Of a stretch of 64,000 nucleotides of DNA, positions 23,225 to 34,808 are shown one piece after another. The notes beneath the pieces are model-generated. The model was given only the letters and a program-made list of their open reading frames with translations. It was not told where the DNA came from and did not search any database. The stretch's first letter is position 1; each line of letters starts with the position of its first letter. The translations under genes were made by a program, and so were the position numbers. Source of the DNA: Cavia porcellus (Eukaryota; Chordata; Mammalia; Rodentia; Caviidae); the NCBI RefSeq assembly GCF_034190915.1, contig NW_026947486.1:107166812-107230811 (forward strand), given 5' to 3'.

Positions 23225-23375
23225 ACAGACTTATTTCAAATCACAGCTCCTCCAGCTCTATGTGACCTGATATGTCAGTTACGCTTGACTTTGAACCATG
23301 GGGATCAAATTAATTGCTATTTGACAGGGTTGTTTTGAAGGATCAGTGACGTGATGCATGTGAAATGGAGAGGAA
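23225..23375 (+). repeat. MIR SINE remnant
   Basis: 'cagctctatgtgacctgatatgtcagttac', 'gacagggttgttttgaaggatcagtgacgtgatgcatgtgaa' correspond to the MIR core and 3' part. Diverged. Confidence 0.65.
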
Positions 23376-24115
23376 GATTGTCCCAGTCAAGTGGATACAA
23401 TTACAGTCCTAGGTACCCTCCTGTCCTTTTACCATCCTTCACCCCTAGAGCAACTGTGAAGTCTTAAACAGCAGCCAGCCCTCATGTGTTGAGCTTCATT
23501 GAATTTCAGTTCGTGAAAATATGCAGGTAAACTTGTGTTCTCTTTTGCACTGTCTTTAAAAAGGTTAGGTCTACTCACAAGTCAACTGTGTCACATCTGA
23601 TTAGTTCATTAAAGGTGTCAAATCAATTTAGTGTGTAAAAATGATCTTTTCAACAAGTGATGCTGGATTGGTAGATGGTACCACAGGATAAAAGTGAATG
23701 TTAGCTTTTCTCTTGTGTCACACACAAAAGTCACCTCCAAGTGTCCACAAAAATGGATTCTAGGCATCTCTAAATGGAAAGAAAACTCAGAATCTGCAAT
23801 ATCTGGAAGAAAGCACAGAGAAAAATCTTTGTGATTTTGTGCTATATAACTTTTGCAGCTATAACACTGTGAGAAGAAAAGTTTGAAAAATGACAAATGT
23901 GATGTTTTAAAATGGTGCAAACATTTCCTTTATGAAAGCTACTGTTAATGGAAAGAGAAGGAGTGGCCTAGGAGGAAATACAATATTCATTGCACTTATG
24001 TCAGAGTACTTACATCCCAAACATAGAAATACCTCTCACAATTCATTAGTTCAGAACAAGAAACTCATAAAATTGGGTAAAGTGTTGAACCAAGATTTCA
24101 CAAAATAAGAAATGA
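23376..24115. other. Unassigned DNA
   Basis: No gene or repeat recognised; the 100-codon minus frame at 23,618-23,920 has no family features. Confidence 0.5.
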
Positions 24116-24233
24116 GGGGCTGGGGATTTAGCTTAGCGGCATAAGTGCCTGCTTTGCAAGCAGGCAGTCATGAGTTCAATCCCTGGTACCGATAAAAAGG
24201 AAAAAGACAAAAAAAAAAAAAAAAAAAAAAAAA
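24116..24233 (+). mobile_element. ID SINE with 8-bp target duplication
   Basis: The body starts ggggctggggatttagctta, the anticodon arm is CCTGC-TTTGCAA-GCAGG, and the 3' end is ggtaccgataaaaa followed by ggaaaaagac and a long A tail. The target duplication aagaaatg occurs at 24107-24114 and 24234-24241. The gaaaaagac tail is shared with the copy at 52.0 kb. Confidence 0.96.
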
Positions 24234-24241
24234 AAGAAATG

Positions 24242-24889
24242 CGCAGTGGAGGATGAATTAAGAGGGGCACTGTCTGAACTCCGTAACACACTACCAGTTA
24301 GGCTGGTGACTGAGGACATAGACAGCGAGAGGGAACCACTCTCTTTCTTCTCACTATCCATTCCTCTCCATGACTCAGTGTTTATCTTTTCCTTATCCCA
24401 TAGACCCATGGTGAAAAGGCTATGAAGGACTCAAATCCAGTGGCCTTCCTTTGTGCTGAGGTCAGTTAGCTGGTTCTAGGCAGAACCAGAAGCCAATGCA
24501 AAGTGACCATGAGGAAGTAGGGATGGAGTGGCTTGGGCTTGGTTAGTTTCTTTTTCTTCTCAGATGCTTGAAAACTTTAAGCCAAATACAAGTAGAGTTG
24601 CCTTTATATTTGAGACTTGTCTTCAATTAGTTGTGCAATATCAGTTTTTAGAAGTAGTGAGTGCTTCTGTTCTTCCCTAAATGTTCAAATTATACCATGG
24701 CACATTGGACAAAAATGGGTAATCCACATTGGTGTTTGGCTCCAAGAATCAAGGCAAACACTGACATGACTGACAGTTATGCTTTCAAGTTAATGTGCAC
24801 AGGTATTTGAAATGTTTTATGGAAGTTCCTCCTCTTGTGAGCATAGAAGGTGCATCTCTTAGGAACTGTCTAGAATCATCCACCACTAA
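24242..24889. other. Unassigned DNA
   Basis: Nothing recognised. Confidence 0.5.
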
Positions 24890-25025
24890 CTAGTTTCATG
24901 AATTTGGGCACTCACATGCCCCTCTGGAGCTCTGCTTCCACATGAGTAAAACTCAAGATCAAACTAGTTGATCTCTGAGGGCCCTTCAGCTTTGAGATTT
25001 TCGACATTCTGTAGTTTCATGATTC
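24890..25025 (+). repeat. MIR-family SINE remnant, 3' part
   Basis: 'gaatttgggcactcacatgcccctctggagctctgcttccacatgagtaaaa' followed by 'actagttgatctctgagggcccttcagctttgagattttcgacattctg' and a 'catgattct' end matches the 3' part of a MIR-family element. Confidence 0.7.
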
Positions 25026-26027
25026 TAAGCCTGCCTTCACAATGAAATGCTGCCAACATATATTTCAATATTATTTTGCTGTCGGTTTGCAGTCCCTGGG
25101 ATTCCGCTGCTTTGTTTATTGCTTCCCCATGCTTTCTTGTTGGTTTGTGCTTGAGGTGCTACGCCTTGTGAATAATTTGTTTGCCAATGATCTTGCTGTT
25201 CCCTGCAGATGGTGTCATGTTTGAAAGGTGGAGGCAAAAGTATTCAGTGTAGGAGCTGAGCCACTGATCCATCCCTTTCTGTCACTAAAGTTATGCATTT
25301 CTCCTGTTTTTCATCCTCTGCCCTTCTTCCCGTTATTTTCATTGCTACATTTGGGTTTATGATTACATCTGCAATAGCAGGCACAGATGTTTTTCTCACT
25401 CAATTGTATGGTTAATGGTGAAATGGATTTTTCGAGCAGATGCTCGCATGTGGGTGCTATCCTTTTCTCTCCTGACACATTTTCTACACAAACAGCAGAT
25501 TGTGTGTCTGGTGTGCTTTGAGATTGGCAAAAGAATTCGAGCTAAATAACACTGGACTGATTTTTAAGCTTCTAAAAAAATAATGCAGGCACTACACTTG
25601 ACAAACTCCTCGCAGCGCTCCTACAGCCCCCACCCAGCCCTGATTCTCCAGTTTTTGCCAGCTTTTCTTAAGCAGGCTGAGAGGAAACGCTTATTCTTTG
25701 AAAGAGTGATGTGGGAAGGAAAAAACAACATCAAATTCAATTTTTAAAAAGCTGGATCCAAACGTTAGTTCACTGGATTCTGAGCCCTGAGACTTCTGTT
25801 TCTATATCTGTGTGATAAAGTGATAACACAAAGTTGGTTAAGGTCATTGAGATAATTGTCGAGTAGTAGGTTTCCATGGTTATAGTCCAACCTATGTCCA
25901 CTACTGGGCATATATGACTAATTAAAACTGACTGTCAAGAAGTCAATTTGCATGAGGAAATAAAAAAAGCTCCAAAAAATAAAGTAGAATTATGAAAGGA
26001 TTAGAAATGTGAGCTGTAGTTTAGGAT
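25026..26027. other. Repeat-free block; candidate conserved non-coding sequence
   Basis: About 1 kb with no recognisable transposon between a MIR and a MER20-like element. It contains an octamer (ATTTGCAT) at 25946-25953, 'taattaaaactgac' homeobox-like AT cores near 25,918, and short pyrimidine tracts ending in cag (for example at 25,208). No long frame is present. Conservation cannot be judged from one sequence, so this is only a candidate. Confidence 0.3.
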
Positions 26028-26238
26028 TTCTTGCCCTTGGAGCCATTGGGATTTTTGACCAGATAATTCCATATTATGAATGGTTGTCCTGTGCAGTGTA
26101 GGATGGTTAGAAATAGCCCTGGTCTCAATCCACTAGATGACAGTAGTGCATCTCCTCTAGCTCTAACAACAACAACAACAACAACAATAAAAATGCCTCC
26201 AGGTATTCTCAAATGTGCAGATAAATTGGAGTGCTCAG
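26028..26238 (-). mobile_element. MER20-like hAT-Charlie DNA transposon remnant, minus strand
   Basis: In plus orientation it shows 'gaccagataattcc', 'ggttgtcctgtgcagtgtaggatggttagaaatagccctgg', 'ccactagatgacagtagtgcat' and 'aatgcctccaggtattctcaaatgtgcag'. This matches my recollection of MER20 in reverse, at about the full-length size of some 220 bp. An (AAC)8 run (26165-26188) has expanded inside it. MER20 copies have been reported as decidual regulatory elements in placental mammals; nothing here shows activity. Confidence 0.7.
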
Positions 26239-26284
26239 GATTACCTTGTGTTGGGGAATGGCTACCACAGTGGCACTAAACCTT

Positions 26285-26405
26285 GTCTTCAAATTCTATC
26301 TCTACTACCTACACAAAGTCGTGCAGCTACTAACTCTGCTTCAGTTTGCTTATCCAAAATACTGGAATCTGTAACTCCTTTGCAGAATTAGAAGAGGACT
26401 AAAAT
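26285..26405 (+). repeat. MIR SINE remnant
   Basis: 'ttcaaattctatctctactac', 'gcagctactaactctgcttcagtttgcttatccaaaatactgg' and 'gcagaattagaagaggactaaa' follow the MIR order. Confidence 0.6.
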
Positions 26406-26479
26406 TAGAGGTGGTTGTGACCTTTAGTGCACAGTGATGTGCTACCTGTATATCAAAATATGGATTTGCTTATTCTTTC

Positions 26480-26810
26480 AGCCTTATCTGAAAAATACAC
26501 TCTCCATCCCTTGATTAACTCTAACTTAGTCTTCAGGTATCAGCTCGTGTGACATATTTGCAAGGAACTCTGCCATGATTCCATAGGCTATCAACATAAT
26601 CTAAGAAACTCATAGCATTTATTTTGTGTATATCATCATTTTAGTGTATATCATACACTATAGCACTTCTGTGTTCATTTTAGTAATGTCTGTTGGATGG
26701 TGTGCCAGTAAGCTTCCAGAGAGAGCAGGTGCTGTGCGGGCTTTGCTCACCTTTGCATTGTTAAAACTCAGGACAGTGCCTGGAATAAAACACACCCAGC
26801 AACATGTTAC
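26480..26810 (+). mobile_element. L2 LINE 3' end
   Basis: 'gtcttcaggtatcagctcg', 'ctcatagcatttattttgtgtat', 'gtaagcttccagagagagcaggtgctgtg' and 'ggacagtgcctggaataaa' are the ordered landmarks of an L2 3' terminus. The last segment is the usual 'cagtgcctggcacat' end. Confidence 0.75.
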
Positions 26811-28209
26811 TGAAGAAGAGGAAGAGGGAAGAAATGAACAGCTCAACACAAAGTCAGTATAATTTTATTCCCCTAAAGAAGAAATTTAGATTGCTAAAGT
26901 TAGCTCACTGAGAAGACTACAATGGCAACTGTAATGAAGTGGTTTTAAGGAAAATCTGTCACGAACAACTTTCCTGCCTCATCCTTATAGTCTTTTGGGA
27001 GGTTTAATAAGCCTACTTAATGGCTCCCTTCTTTGCTACCTGAGTTTGGAATTAGCAGAATGAGATAGGAGGAGATTAAAAAAAAACAGTATCTTTTTTA
27101 TTGAAAATTACTAGATAATAGGTTTTCAGTGTAAAGCAAAAATGCATTAGACAGAGGTACTCAGGAATACAGAGTGCTGGACACAGGCAGCATGCCCAGT
27201 CCACCTGTGTATACCTGAATAAAGTCATGGTTTGTAGAACTAAGGCTAGGCGCTCCCACATTGTAGGCCTGTCCCAAAGAGAGATGGAATAGGTGTTGAA
27301 CTCAGTGTAGACTTTCCTCCTCCTATGGAGAAAGGACAGGAGTGTTCCTGCAATGTAAATCCCTCAGTTTAGGAACTTGATGCCAAAGGGAAAAATCTCC
27401 GTTCCTGCCAAAAAAAATTAAGTCTGGATCCAAAATAAATAGAGACCTGGAAATAAAGTCCATTTAGTGGACTGGGTATCCCATCAAAGAGCCTGTAATA
27501 TATCAGACATCAAGTTTGTAGCTCTGGAAATTTGCTCATGGGACCAAAAAGTAGAGAAGTGACCTCTCAAATTTTTGCCACAGAGCACTACAAATTTAGC
27601 CTCTTGAGGGCTTCATGGATTGAACTCAGTAGGAGTTTCTGGGGCAGATGGTAGCTCCCATGCAAATGGCAGTGGAACCTACCAAAAGTGGGCACGCTAA
27701 GGAGATAAAACATTTTCCTGCAAGGCCCCAGATCAAGACAAAAGGGTATGCTTAGTTGTCCAATCGCAAAGCTTGATAGGAAATGGAAAAATGAAATAAC
27801 AAGTGCACTTGTGTTTTAAACCAGGACTATGCAACTCAGAGAAATTTATATGCATTTACAAAAAAGCTTTATAAACTTTAATTTTACTCAAACTTAAAAT
27901 GATACATTTTTCCCTTCCATAGTTTCATTTGTTGCATTTTTAACCAATTGTCTTTATCCAGACATACGTTTTCATGATATTTTGGAGCCTATTTTCAGTG
28001 TAGTGGGTACTTTTCAAGATCAAGACAGTTTGCTAACTTAGCATGCAGTCAAAATAGAATGATTCATTCCAGTATATCTGTGATGAAGCCTTACTATTTC
28101 TGTACATTTCGACTCATTAAAATGTCCATTAATTCATTATTCCTTAAACTTTACTATTTAGTACGTAGAGGGTTAACTTTCCTCAAATGTAAATTAGGCA
28201 TAATAGCAA
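26811..28209. other. Unassigned DNA, 1.4 kb
   Basis: No gene or named repeat supported. On the minus strand a TTCAATAAAA motif near 27,105 looks like a 3' UTR end, but no A tail follows it in that orientation. Probably unique non-coding sequence. Confidence 0.45.
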
Positions 28210-28440
28210 TATATCCTTCTTTCAATTACTTGGTTAAAATATTCAAGACAATGTTAAGCATATTTCAATTTTTGTTTACTTCATCAAATTTTCACTCTAT
28301 AATAAATATTTCATTGTATATCACAATTCTTTTACTAAATTATAAGCTCTTTGAAAAAAAAACCACTTGATCTTATAAATTTCTGTATCTTCAGAGCGTC
28401 ACTGAGTGAGGTATCCAATAATTATTGGTTGAATGAATTA
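28210..28440 (+). mobile_element. L2 LINE 3' end
   Basis: 'actaaattataagctctttga', 'ttctgtatcttcagagcgtcactgagtgaggtatccaataattattggttgaatgaa' matches the terminal part of L2 (…aataaatgtttgttgaatgaa). Confidence 0.65.
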
Positions 28441-28519
28441 TGCAGACTCAGTGAATGTAAGTTGCCATAAATTCCAGACAACTGCTTACTATTTCTAAAT
28501 TTTCTTCTTTACTTGAATG

Positions 28520-28860
28520 TGCAATAGTACCTTATACCTATATCCAAAACTGAACCCTTAATTCCCACTGCATTATTTCCCCACTGATAAATGAGCTGTT
28601 CTCTGTGTTCTTATATCTAATAAATGCCACCTCCATTCTTCAAGTTGTTCTCATAACAGATTCAAAATCTTCCTTAAGCCCTGCATTTCTCTCATCTCAT
28701 TTCCTCTCTTTCACTAAATTTTATTTTCTCTATATTCAAAATGTATCCTGATTAGAAGCCTATTTTAGCAACTCCACTGTCATTTAACCTAAGTCACTAT
28801 CATGCTGATGCCTATCATTTTGCCAAGAAAATTGCTTTCATAGTTATCACATAATTACCA
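28520..28860 (+). mobile_element. L2-like LINE fragment
   Basis: 'tatccaaaactgaacccttaattccca', 'cttcaagttgttctcata', 'cattctcaaaatgtatcctgattag'-type segments and 'cactatcatgctgatgcc' resemble the L2 region upstream of its 3' end. The order is right but divergence is high. Confidence 0.5.
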
Positions 28861-29779
28861 CATAATTCCATTTTCTGTACTGTTTATTCCCAAAAATCTT
28901 AATATAGATATGTGTGAAGGAAAGGGAGATTTCATGTGTCTGAAAGCATGTTTGCCAGTGTATATAAAAAGTAGGAACATCATTCTTTGTGTGTGTTAGT
29001 GTGTGAGAGTATTTATAAATATGTTAAGTGTGATTGTGTGTTCATATGTGTATATCTCGGTCTATGAATCCCACCTAAGAAACTCATATGATCATGTTAT
29101 GCTTTAAACTCATTGGGGCAAAAAATTTATTCTTGTTTCCTGATACATGCTCCTTGTAGCTCGCTGTCCTTCTCAAGAAAAATGCCATCAGCCATCTCAC
29201 ACCCCAAGTGTGACATGGGAATAATCCTCATGTCATTCCACTTCCTTAAATTCTGAGTTGAGGCCCTCATTTTCTATCTTGCACAGCAGCTTCCTGAGTA
29301 GACTTCCTATTTTTAGTCTTGATATACTATTTTAGGTCATTAAAAAACCTTAGAGAAGTATCAAAATTTAAATTAGGTGATCAATAAATCCTTCTCAGAG
29401 ATACTGTCAAGTTGATCACTTCCTTGGTTGCAAGGCTAGATGACATATGCTGTGAGTTCCTTTTTGGCACTTGAAAATCTGTGAGACTTTGCTCCAATCT
29501 TAAGAGAAACCATCAATTAAAAGGTTCTAGAGTTAATAAGTTATTTGATATTTTTATCCATTATATTCATTAGAATTGATAAGATGGCTAAGTGTGACTA
29601 TTTAGTGGGTATCAGGAACTTCAATCAAATCCCTATCAGGATGGACCGAGCACAGCAAGCAAGAAAAATTGGACACCTTTATTGGCTTTAGTTTCTCTCC
29701 CATATCTATTCTAATTTGCAATATCATAAAATCTAACATTTTGCTTACTTCTTAGAGCTTTTAGCTTTTCAACAAAAAG
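28861..29779. other. Unassigned DNA
   Basis: Mostly unassigned. The part at 29,190-29,250 may be another L2 scrap, and there are short GT-rich stretches near 28,990-29,050. Confidence 0.45.
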
Positions 29780-31821
29780 TTCTTATTATCTGACACCCCA
29801 ACTTAATGGAGGAGAGGTGTTTTGGATTACTGTTTCATTTCAGAGTTGACTGGCTCAGAGGTAGAAACTGAATGACAGAGAGGCATAGCAGAAGAAGTAG
29901 TGTCCAACTTGTAGCAATCAGGAAGCAGAGAGAGAGAAAGGAGGAGTAGGAGACTAGAGTATACCCTTGTAAGACATGCCCTAGTAGCCTACCCCTTCCA
30001 ACTAGGCCCTATCGGCAAACATGAGACTTTTGGGAGACATTTTGGATCTAAACCATCATATTCTGACCCTGCCCTCTAAAGGGTTTATGTACATATCAAT
30101 ATGCAAAGTCATCTAGTTCATCTCTAAGAATTACCAAAATTTTATCAGTTCAGCAGTGCTGAAAATTCTATGTCCAAAATCTCTGAAATGTAAGACAAAC
30201 TGTAGAAATAAAAATAAAGCTTAACAATTCTGTTACACATGGCAGAGAGTGAACATCCCCATTCTAAAAGGGAGGAACAGGAGGATAGAAAGAAATGGGA
30301 CCAAAGCAAGACGGAAACTCAAGAGGGAAAATATAAAATCCTGTATCTTCCATATACAACACTCACGAAATTTGTGTGGAGATGTGTGCTCCAAAGGCTT
30401 GAATAGCCCTGTCTGCTCCTATGATATTGCTGGCTCTGGCCTATGACCTCTCTTTTTGGGTAGCTCTACTCTCTGTCTCTGGCTTTTCTCAGCAAATGAC
30501 CAACATTTCTGGAATCACCATCTTTTTAGGTTCCTCAACTGTACCTTTGGCTTCACTCTCACAGATTCAGAAATGCCCCTATCAAGGGCTCCTGGTGGTG
30601 ACAGAACCTGTAACATATTTTTTTCTGGTCACCCCGGTGGTCCTCTAAAATCTTGGAGGAAACCTCTATGACCCCAATACTCTTGCCCTTTATGTGCCTG
30701 AAAAACTGGTACCACATTGGTGAAACCAAGATCTGCCACCAGTTTGAGCAGTACCTGGGGCCCTTTTATAGTGTGGCTACAGTGCTCCTTGATTGCCTGC
30801 ATGTCTGAACTCAGAAATCCACTTTCCTAAATGTTCCTGGTTGAATAGGGGCCCCAAGGACTCTCTTTGCAAAAGAAAGATCTATAATTTTGTACCCTAG
30901 AGCCTGGGAAGTTTAGGCTTGCTGATTTCCGAGATGCCTTCAAGGCATATTTCCTTTTTTGCCCATACAAAGTACTTTCTATCTGTTTAATACTAACTTT
31001 TAAGCAACCATGCTCGCCTCTTCTGAATTTTGTAGGCATTTTCTTTCTAGCAAAACTCCACACTTTTTAAATCAGTCAATTTTGTCTTTTGTTCCTGACT
31101 CTCACAGTCAATCTGGCTAAAAGAAGCCAGAAGTACTAACGTCACAGCTTGAGCACTGAGCTGCCTTGAAGTTTTCTTTGCTAGATCAGATAGTCCAATC
31201 ACTTTAATCTCAGTCTCCCACAGATTTTCAGGAGAAGAGCCAAATTTAGGCAAATTTTCTGGAAAAATGTAACACACGTAGCCTCTGGATCACATATCAT
31301 TAAAGTCATTTTCTCCCAGCTGACACCTTGTGAGGCTGGTTTTTACTACCTGCGTTCCTTTTTCTGAGTGCAGTCAAGAATTATCCATTAGGCTCTGTTT
31401 ACTGCATTTTAAGGCCTTCCTAGTGTGCTCCTCCAAACTTTTCAAAACCATCTGACAAGTCTGAAAGCCTTCTAAGCCATATGGTCAGGTATAGTTACAG
31501 CAATGATTTTATTCCTGGTACCAAAAACTGCCTTATGAATTTTCCATTCCTGGAAAAAAATTACTCGACACACATAGACTGAAAGGAGAAGCATATTGTG
31601 GCTTATGGTTTCAATCTGTGGTCCATGGCTCCAGGAGAGAAACAGAATGGCAGAGGTGAATGGCAAAAGAAAAAGTGCTCATGGTAGCCTGCCAGGAAAG
31701 AGAAAAGGAAGAAGGCAGAGATAAAAATGCGAATTGTGTTCCCAGTGATCTGATCCTTCAGACCAAGCCCCATCTCTGAGCATTTGACTTTTAGTAGACA
31801 TTTTAAATCTAAACTATAACA
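29780..31821 (-). mobile_element. MaLR provirus, minus strand
   Basis: The layout in plus orientation is: 3' LTR 29,780-30,060 (ends aaaccatcata; start eroded), internal region 30,061-31,528, and 5' LTR 31,529-31,821 (ends aatctaaactataaca). The internal/5'-LTR junction carries 'ttcctggtaccaaaaa', the reverse complement of the MaLR primer-binding-site area. The internal region shows the family's antisense landmarks (for example 'ttcagcagtgctgaaaattc' near its LTR). Open frames inside (30,249-30,671 and several minus frames) are short and non-functional. A clean target duplication was not found. Confidence 0.8.
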
Positions 31822-32279
31822 ACATTCATTCAGTAAGCATTTATTAAACAATAGATGATTATTTCTGGCAAGGTATTAGGTACCTTAGAAAAATACTCTG
31901 TATTAATATCATTTAGTCTTAAAAACGTGTCCTATTGTTGTAAATGAGAATGATGTGTCCCAAATATATTAATATTAACAGGCATCTGGATCTTTTCCTT
32001 TGATGTTATCTACAATATATTGGAAGCAATCAGATAGAATTTCCTTTTCTGTATTGTCAAGTAATATGATAACCTTTCAATGGTTATACATTTTAATATT
32101 CTTATAAAATCTCCATAAGGCCACCACTACTGCAAGGCTCCTTCCTGTCAACAACAAGGGCAGGCAGAGAGAGCCAGTTGACCTGCATCTGCCATTGGCC
32201 ACTAACAATAAAATCTTGACTCCTGTAGGTAGCCAGTGGGAACAGGGACATTCAGCCAGCTATTTTGAAGAAAACAACA
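31822..32279. other. Unassigned; locally GC-richer just before an L1 3' UTR array
   Basis: The part at 32,115-32,270 ('gcaggcagagagagccagttgac', 'ggtagccagtgggaacagggac') is GC-richer than its neighbours and vaguely like the GC-rich tandem at 45.8 kb in reverse. Both lie upstream of an L1 3' UTR array in L1 sense. Confidence 0.3.
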
Positions 32280-32705
32280 CATTATACTAACTATCGTTCA
32301 TTTCCTGTTGTCTGGTTTTGAAGTCCTGTAATGCATTCATTCTTTGGTTTCATTGGTTTTAGTCTGTTTACTATTACTTGATTTCATTGTTCATGAGTGT
32401 GTGGAGAGTTATGTTGAAGAGAACAAGAGGCACTGAGGTAGCCATTGGTGATTTCCTATTGTCTTGTTTTGAAGTCCTGTAATGCTTGCATTCTTTTTTA
32501 TTGTTTTTGTACTATTTTGTTTTGTTTGATTGTTTTGTGTGTGAAGGTATGGACTATTTCGAAGAAAACAAACAGTAGCCACTGTTGACTTCCTGTTGTC
32601 TTGTTGTGAACTCTTGTGTTGCTTGCATTGTTCTGTTCTGATTTGCTTTGTTCTGTTCTGTATTGTTTTGTTTTATTCTCTTTAAAATAAAAATTTGAAA
32701 AATTT
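32280..32705 (+). mobile_element. L1 3' UTR monomer array, plus strand
   Basis: Three T-rich monomers start at 32,301, 32,452 and 32,589 (spacings 151 and 137 bp). Each has a ttcctgttgtctggttttgaa-type start, and the first two continue gtcctgtaatgc. The array ends 'ctctttaaaataaaaattt'. It is the same orientation-corrected structure as the arrays at 34.8 and 45.1 kb. At 34.8 kb the array directly follows L1 ORF2 3' sequence, which is why I assign it to an L1 3' UTR. No coding potential. Confidence 0.75.
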
Positions 32706-32934
32706 CCTTATGTCCCCTATTGTTGCTCTCAAATGACAATATTGTCTCACATTTCAGTGAGAAAATAGAGACAAAGAAATGAGAATTTATGTTACTACTC
32801 ACTAACAAATATATGAACCCACCTGGGTTTGAATTCATATTCTCTTTTTGGAATTGCTCTTGTTTAAAACACACAATCCACTTGAACCTTATACTCATTG
32901 CTCTATCCCCAATGATATTCGGGTAGTTATATTG

Positions 32935-33213
32935 ATTTGTGTCTTGCTCAGTTTTTCACCATTGCATAAATTTCAATGTCTGATTTGTTTATTTACTTTG
33001 TTAAATTTACCTATAAGTATTTTTGGATGTTATTGTAAATGACATCATTTTTATAAATTTTTCAGATAATTCACTGATAATTTATGGAAACAACTGAATT
33101 TTGTATTCTGATTTGATATCTTACAGTGTTACTGAATTCATTAGTTCTAGCAGACTTTCTTGTGAAAGATTTTACATTTTCTATATATAAGAGCACTTCA
33201 TTTGTCAACAGAG
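32935..33213 (-). mobile_element. L1 ORF2 fragment, minus strand
   Basis: It is the antisense of the L1 reverse-transcriptase region just after the catalytic loop: 'tacctataagtatttttggatgttattgtaaatgacatc', 'gtgttactgaattcattagttctagcag', 'ttttctatatataagagcac'. The residues at the expected catalytic Ala-Asp-Asp are no longer intact. Confidence 0.75.
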
Positions 33214-33215
33214 AA

Positions 33216-33670
33216 AAATACAATGGCTATTATCAAAAAGACAAAAGACAACAAGTGTTAGTGAGGATACTGGTAAAGAGGGACTCTTTCTATAGCTGGT
33301 GTTGATTTTAGTGTACTCTACAGGTTATATAAAATTCTCTGGATCCATCACAAAAAATTAAAAATAGAATTACCATGTGATCCAGCAAACAAATTTATGC
33401 ATATATACCCAACAATAAGGAAATACATATTTTAAAGAGATACCTGCATTACCATCTTCATTGCAGCATCATTTATAGTAGTCAAAGTATGGAATCAAGT
33501 AAAATCTATTAATGGATGAATGGGTAAAGCAAATATAGTACACAAAAAATGAAGTAATATTCAGTTTAAAAAAATTAGAAAATATTCTTATATGTGGCAC
33601 CATGGATTAATTTGGTAGGTATTTTACAGAGTGAAAGAAGCCAGGCACAGAAAATACTTGAGTTTCTAAA
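33216..33670 (+). mobile_element. L1 ORF2 3' fragment, plus strand
   Basis: Sense landmarks in order: 'ctattatcaaaaagacaaaagacaacaagtgttagtgaggatactggtaaagaggga', 'taccatgtgatccagcaa', 'tggatgaatgggtaaagcaaa', 'agagtgaaagaagccaggcac'. It abuts an antisense L1 piece at about 33,214. Confidence 0.85.
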
Positions 33671-33684
33671 AAATTTAAACATTT

Positions 33685-34205
33685 CCCATGACTTCCTTAT
33701 TGAACACTACTCCAGTAACTTCCTGCCATATATAGAGTAAAAGTTACACTTTCATCAAAGATCCGTCTTTATCTGGCCTCCTGCCACCTCTCTGAATTCA
33801 TCTCTTCACACAGACTCCCTTTTGAAGAATTTGATTTTCTCTGTTCCTAGAATACTGCACGGCCATTCATTCTGGCAGAAGCTCTTCCCTCTCTCTGGAA
33901 AGCAATTTATATAGATCTTTCAAAGGCTGATTCCTTCTGGTCATGCAGGCCATCCCTCTTTAGTAACCTCTGCTGAATGGTTTTCCCAGATCCTCCAAGT
34001 TTTTAGTCCTCCCAAATTACTTGTATTGTGCATCAGTCATTCTTTATAGTATCAGTATCTAAGCTGATCTTGGTTACTTGTTTCTATAACATAGTCCTCA
34101 TGAGGGCAAAGACTGCCTTTCTTCATCATTTATGTAGCTTTAGTGCCTAAAACGACTTGTAACTCTTTGCAGTGAATATACAGTAAATATGTAAATTGAA
34201 TGAAT
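33685..34205 (+). mobile_element. L2 LINE 3' region
   Basis: The run of landmarks is unusually complete: 'ccatatatagagtaaaagtta', 'tctttatctggcctcctgccacctctctgaattcatctc', 'ttccctctctctggaaag', 'cctcatgagggcaaagactgcctttcttcatc', then a degenerate 'gtaaatatgtaaattgaatgaataaa' end. Confidence 0.85.
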
Positions 34206-34299
34206 AAAATGTAAATCAACTTGCAACCTAAGGGAGCAATCCTTAGGTCCTATGTGTACAAAGGCCACGCTAGGGAATTCCTAATACAGTAAGAACACC

Positions 34300-34395
34300 A
34301 TCATCTCTATGATTTATTCACTACTACGTTTCTGTGTTTCCTTGGGTGCTAGCTTATGATAGCTGCTCAGTAAAAATTTGGTGAGTAAATGAAGG
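34300..34395 (+). repeat. Short L2/MIR 3' end scrap
   Basis: 'gggtgctagcttatgatagctgctcagtaaaaatttggtgagtaaatgaa' resembles the shared end of L2 and MIR. Confidence 0.45.
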
Positions 34396-34808
34396 ATGCC
34401 TGATTCAGTTTGAATTAAAGAAAAAATGGAGAAAAGTTAATAACTCAAGAAATATTGCAGAAACCTGGATGAATGATATCATTCACCACTTCATGATCTA
34501 TATTTTCCTCTCATAAAGAAAATTTGCTCACTCGTTCAATCACTATTCCTTCAGGACTTAGTCACTGAAAACATTACTAAAGAGAACTCTGAAATAGATG
34601 ATCTTTTGTTATATCTTTGTTAAGTAAGCTGTAAAAACATGGTGGAATCTTAGAATAGCACTAACATTCAGTGTCACCATGTTTTATTACATATTTAAAG
34701 AGTTATTTATAAAGAGTGAAATAAAGTGATGATGGAAAAAGATCTAATAGCAGTATAGACTGAGCAGATTATTTTACCTATCCTTCAGTCCTATGTCTTC
34801 CACTGGGA
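34396..34808. other. Unassigned DNA
   Basis: Nothing recognised. Confidence 0.5.

Noticed and set aside
27076..27261. Minus-strand mRNA 3' end with an AATAAA near 27,105
   Set aside because: The run that follows is T-rich, not A-rich, in that orientation, and no exon structure is visible.
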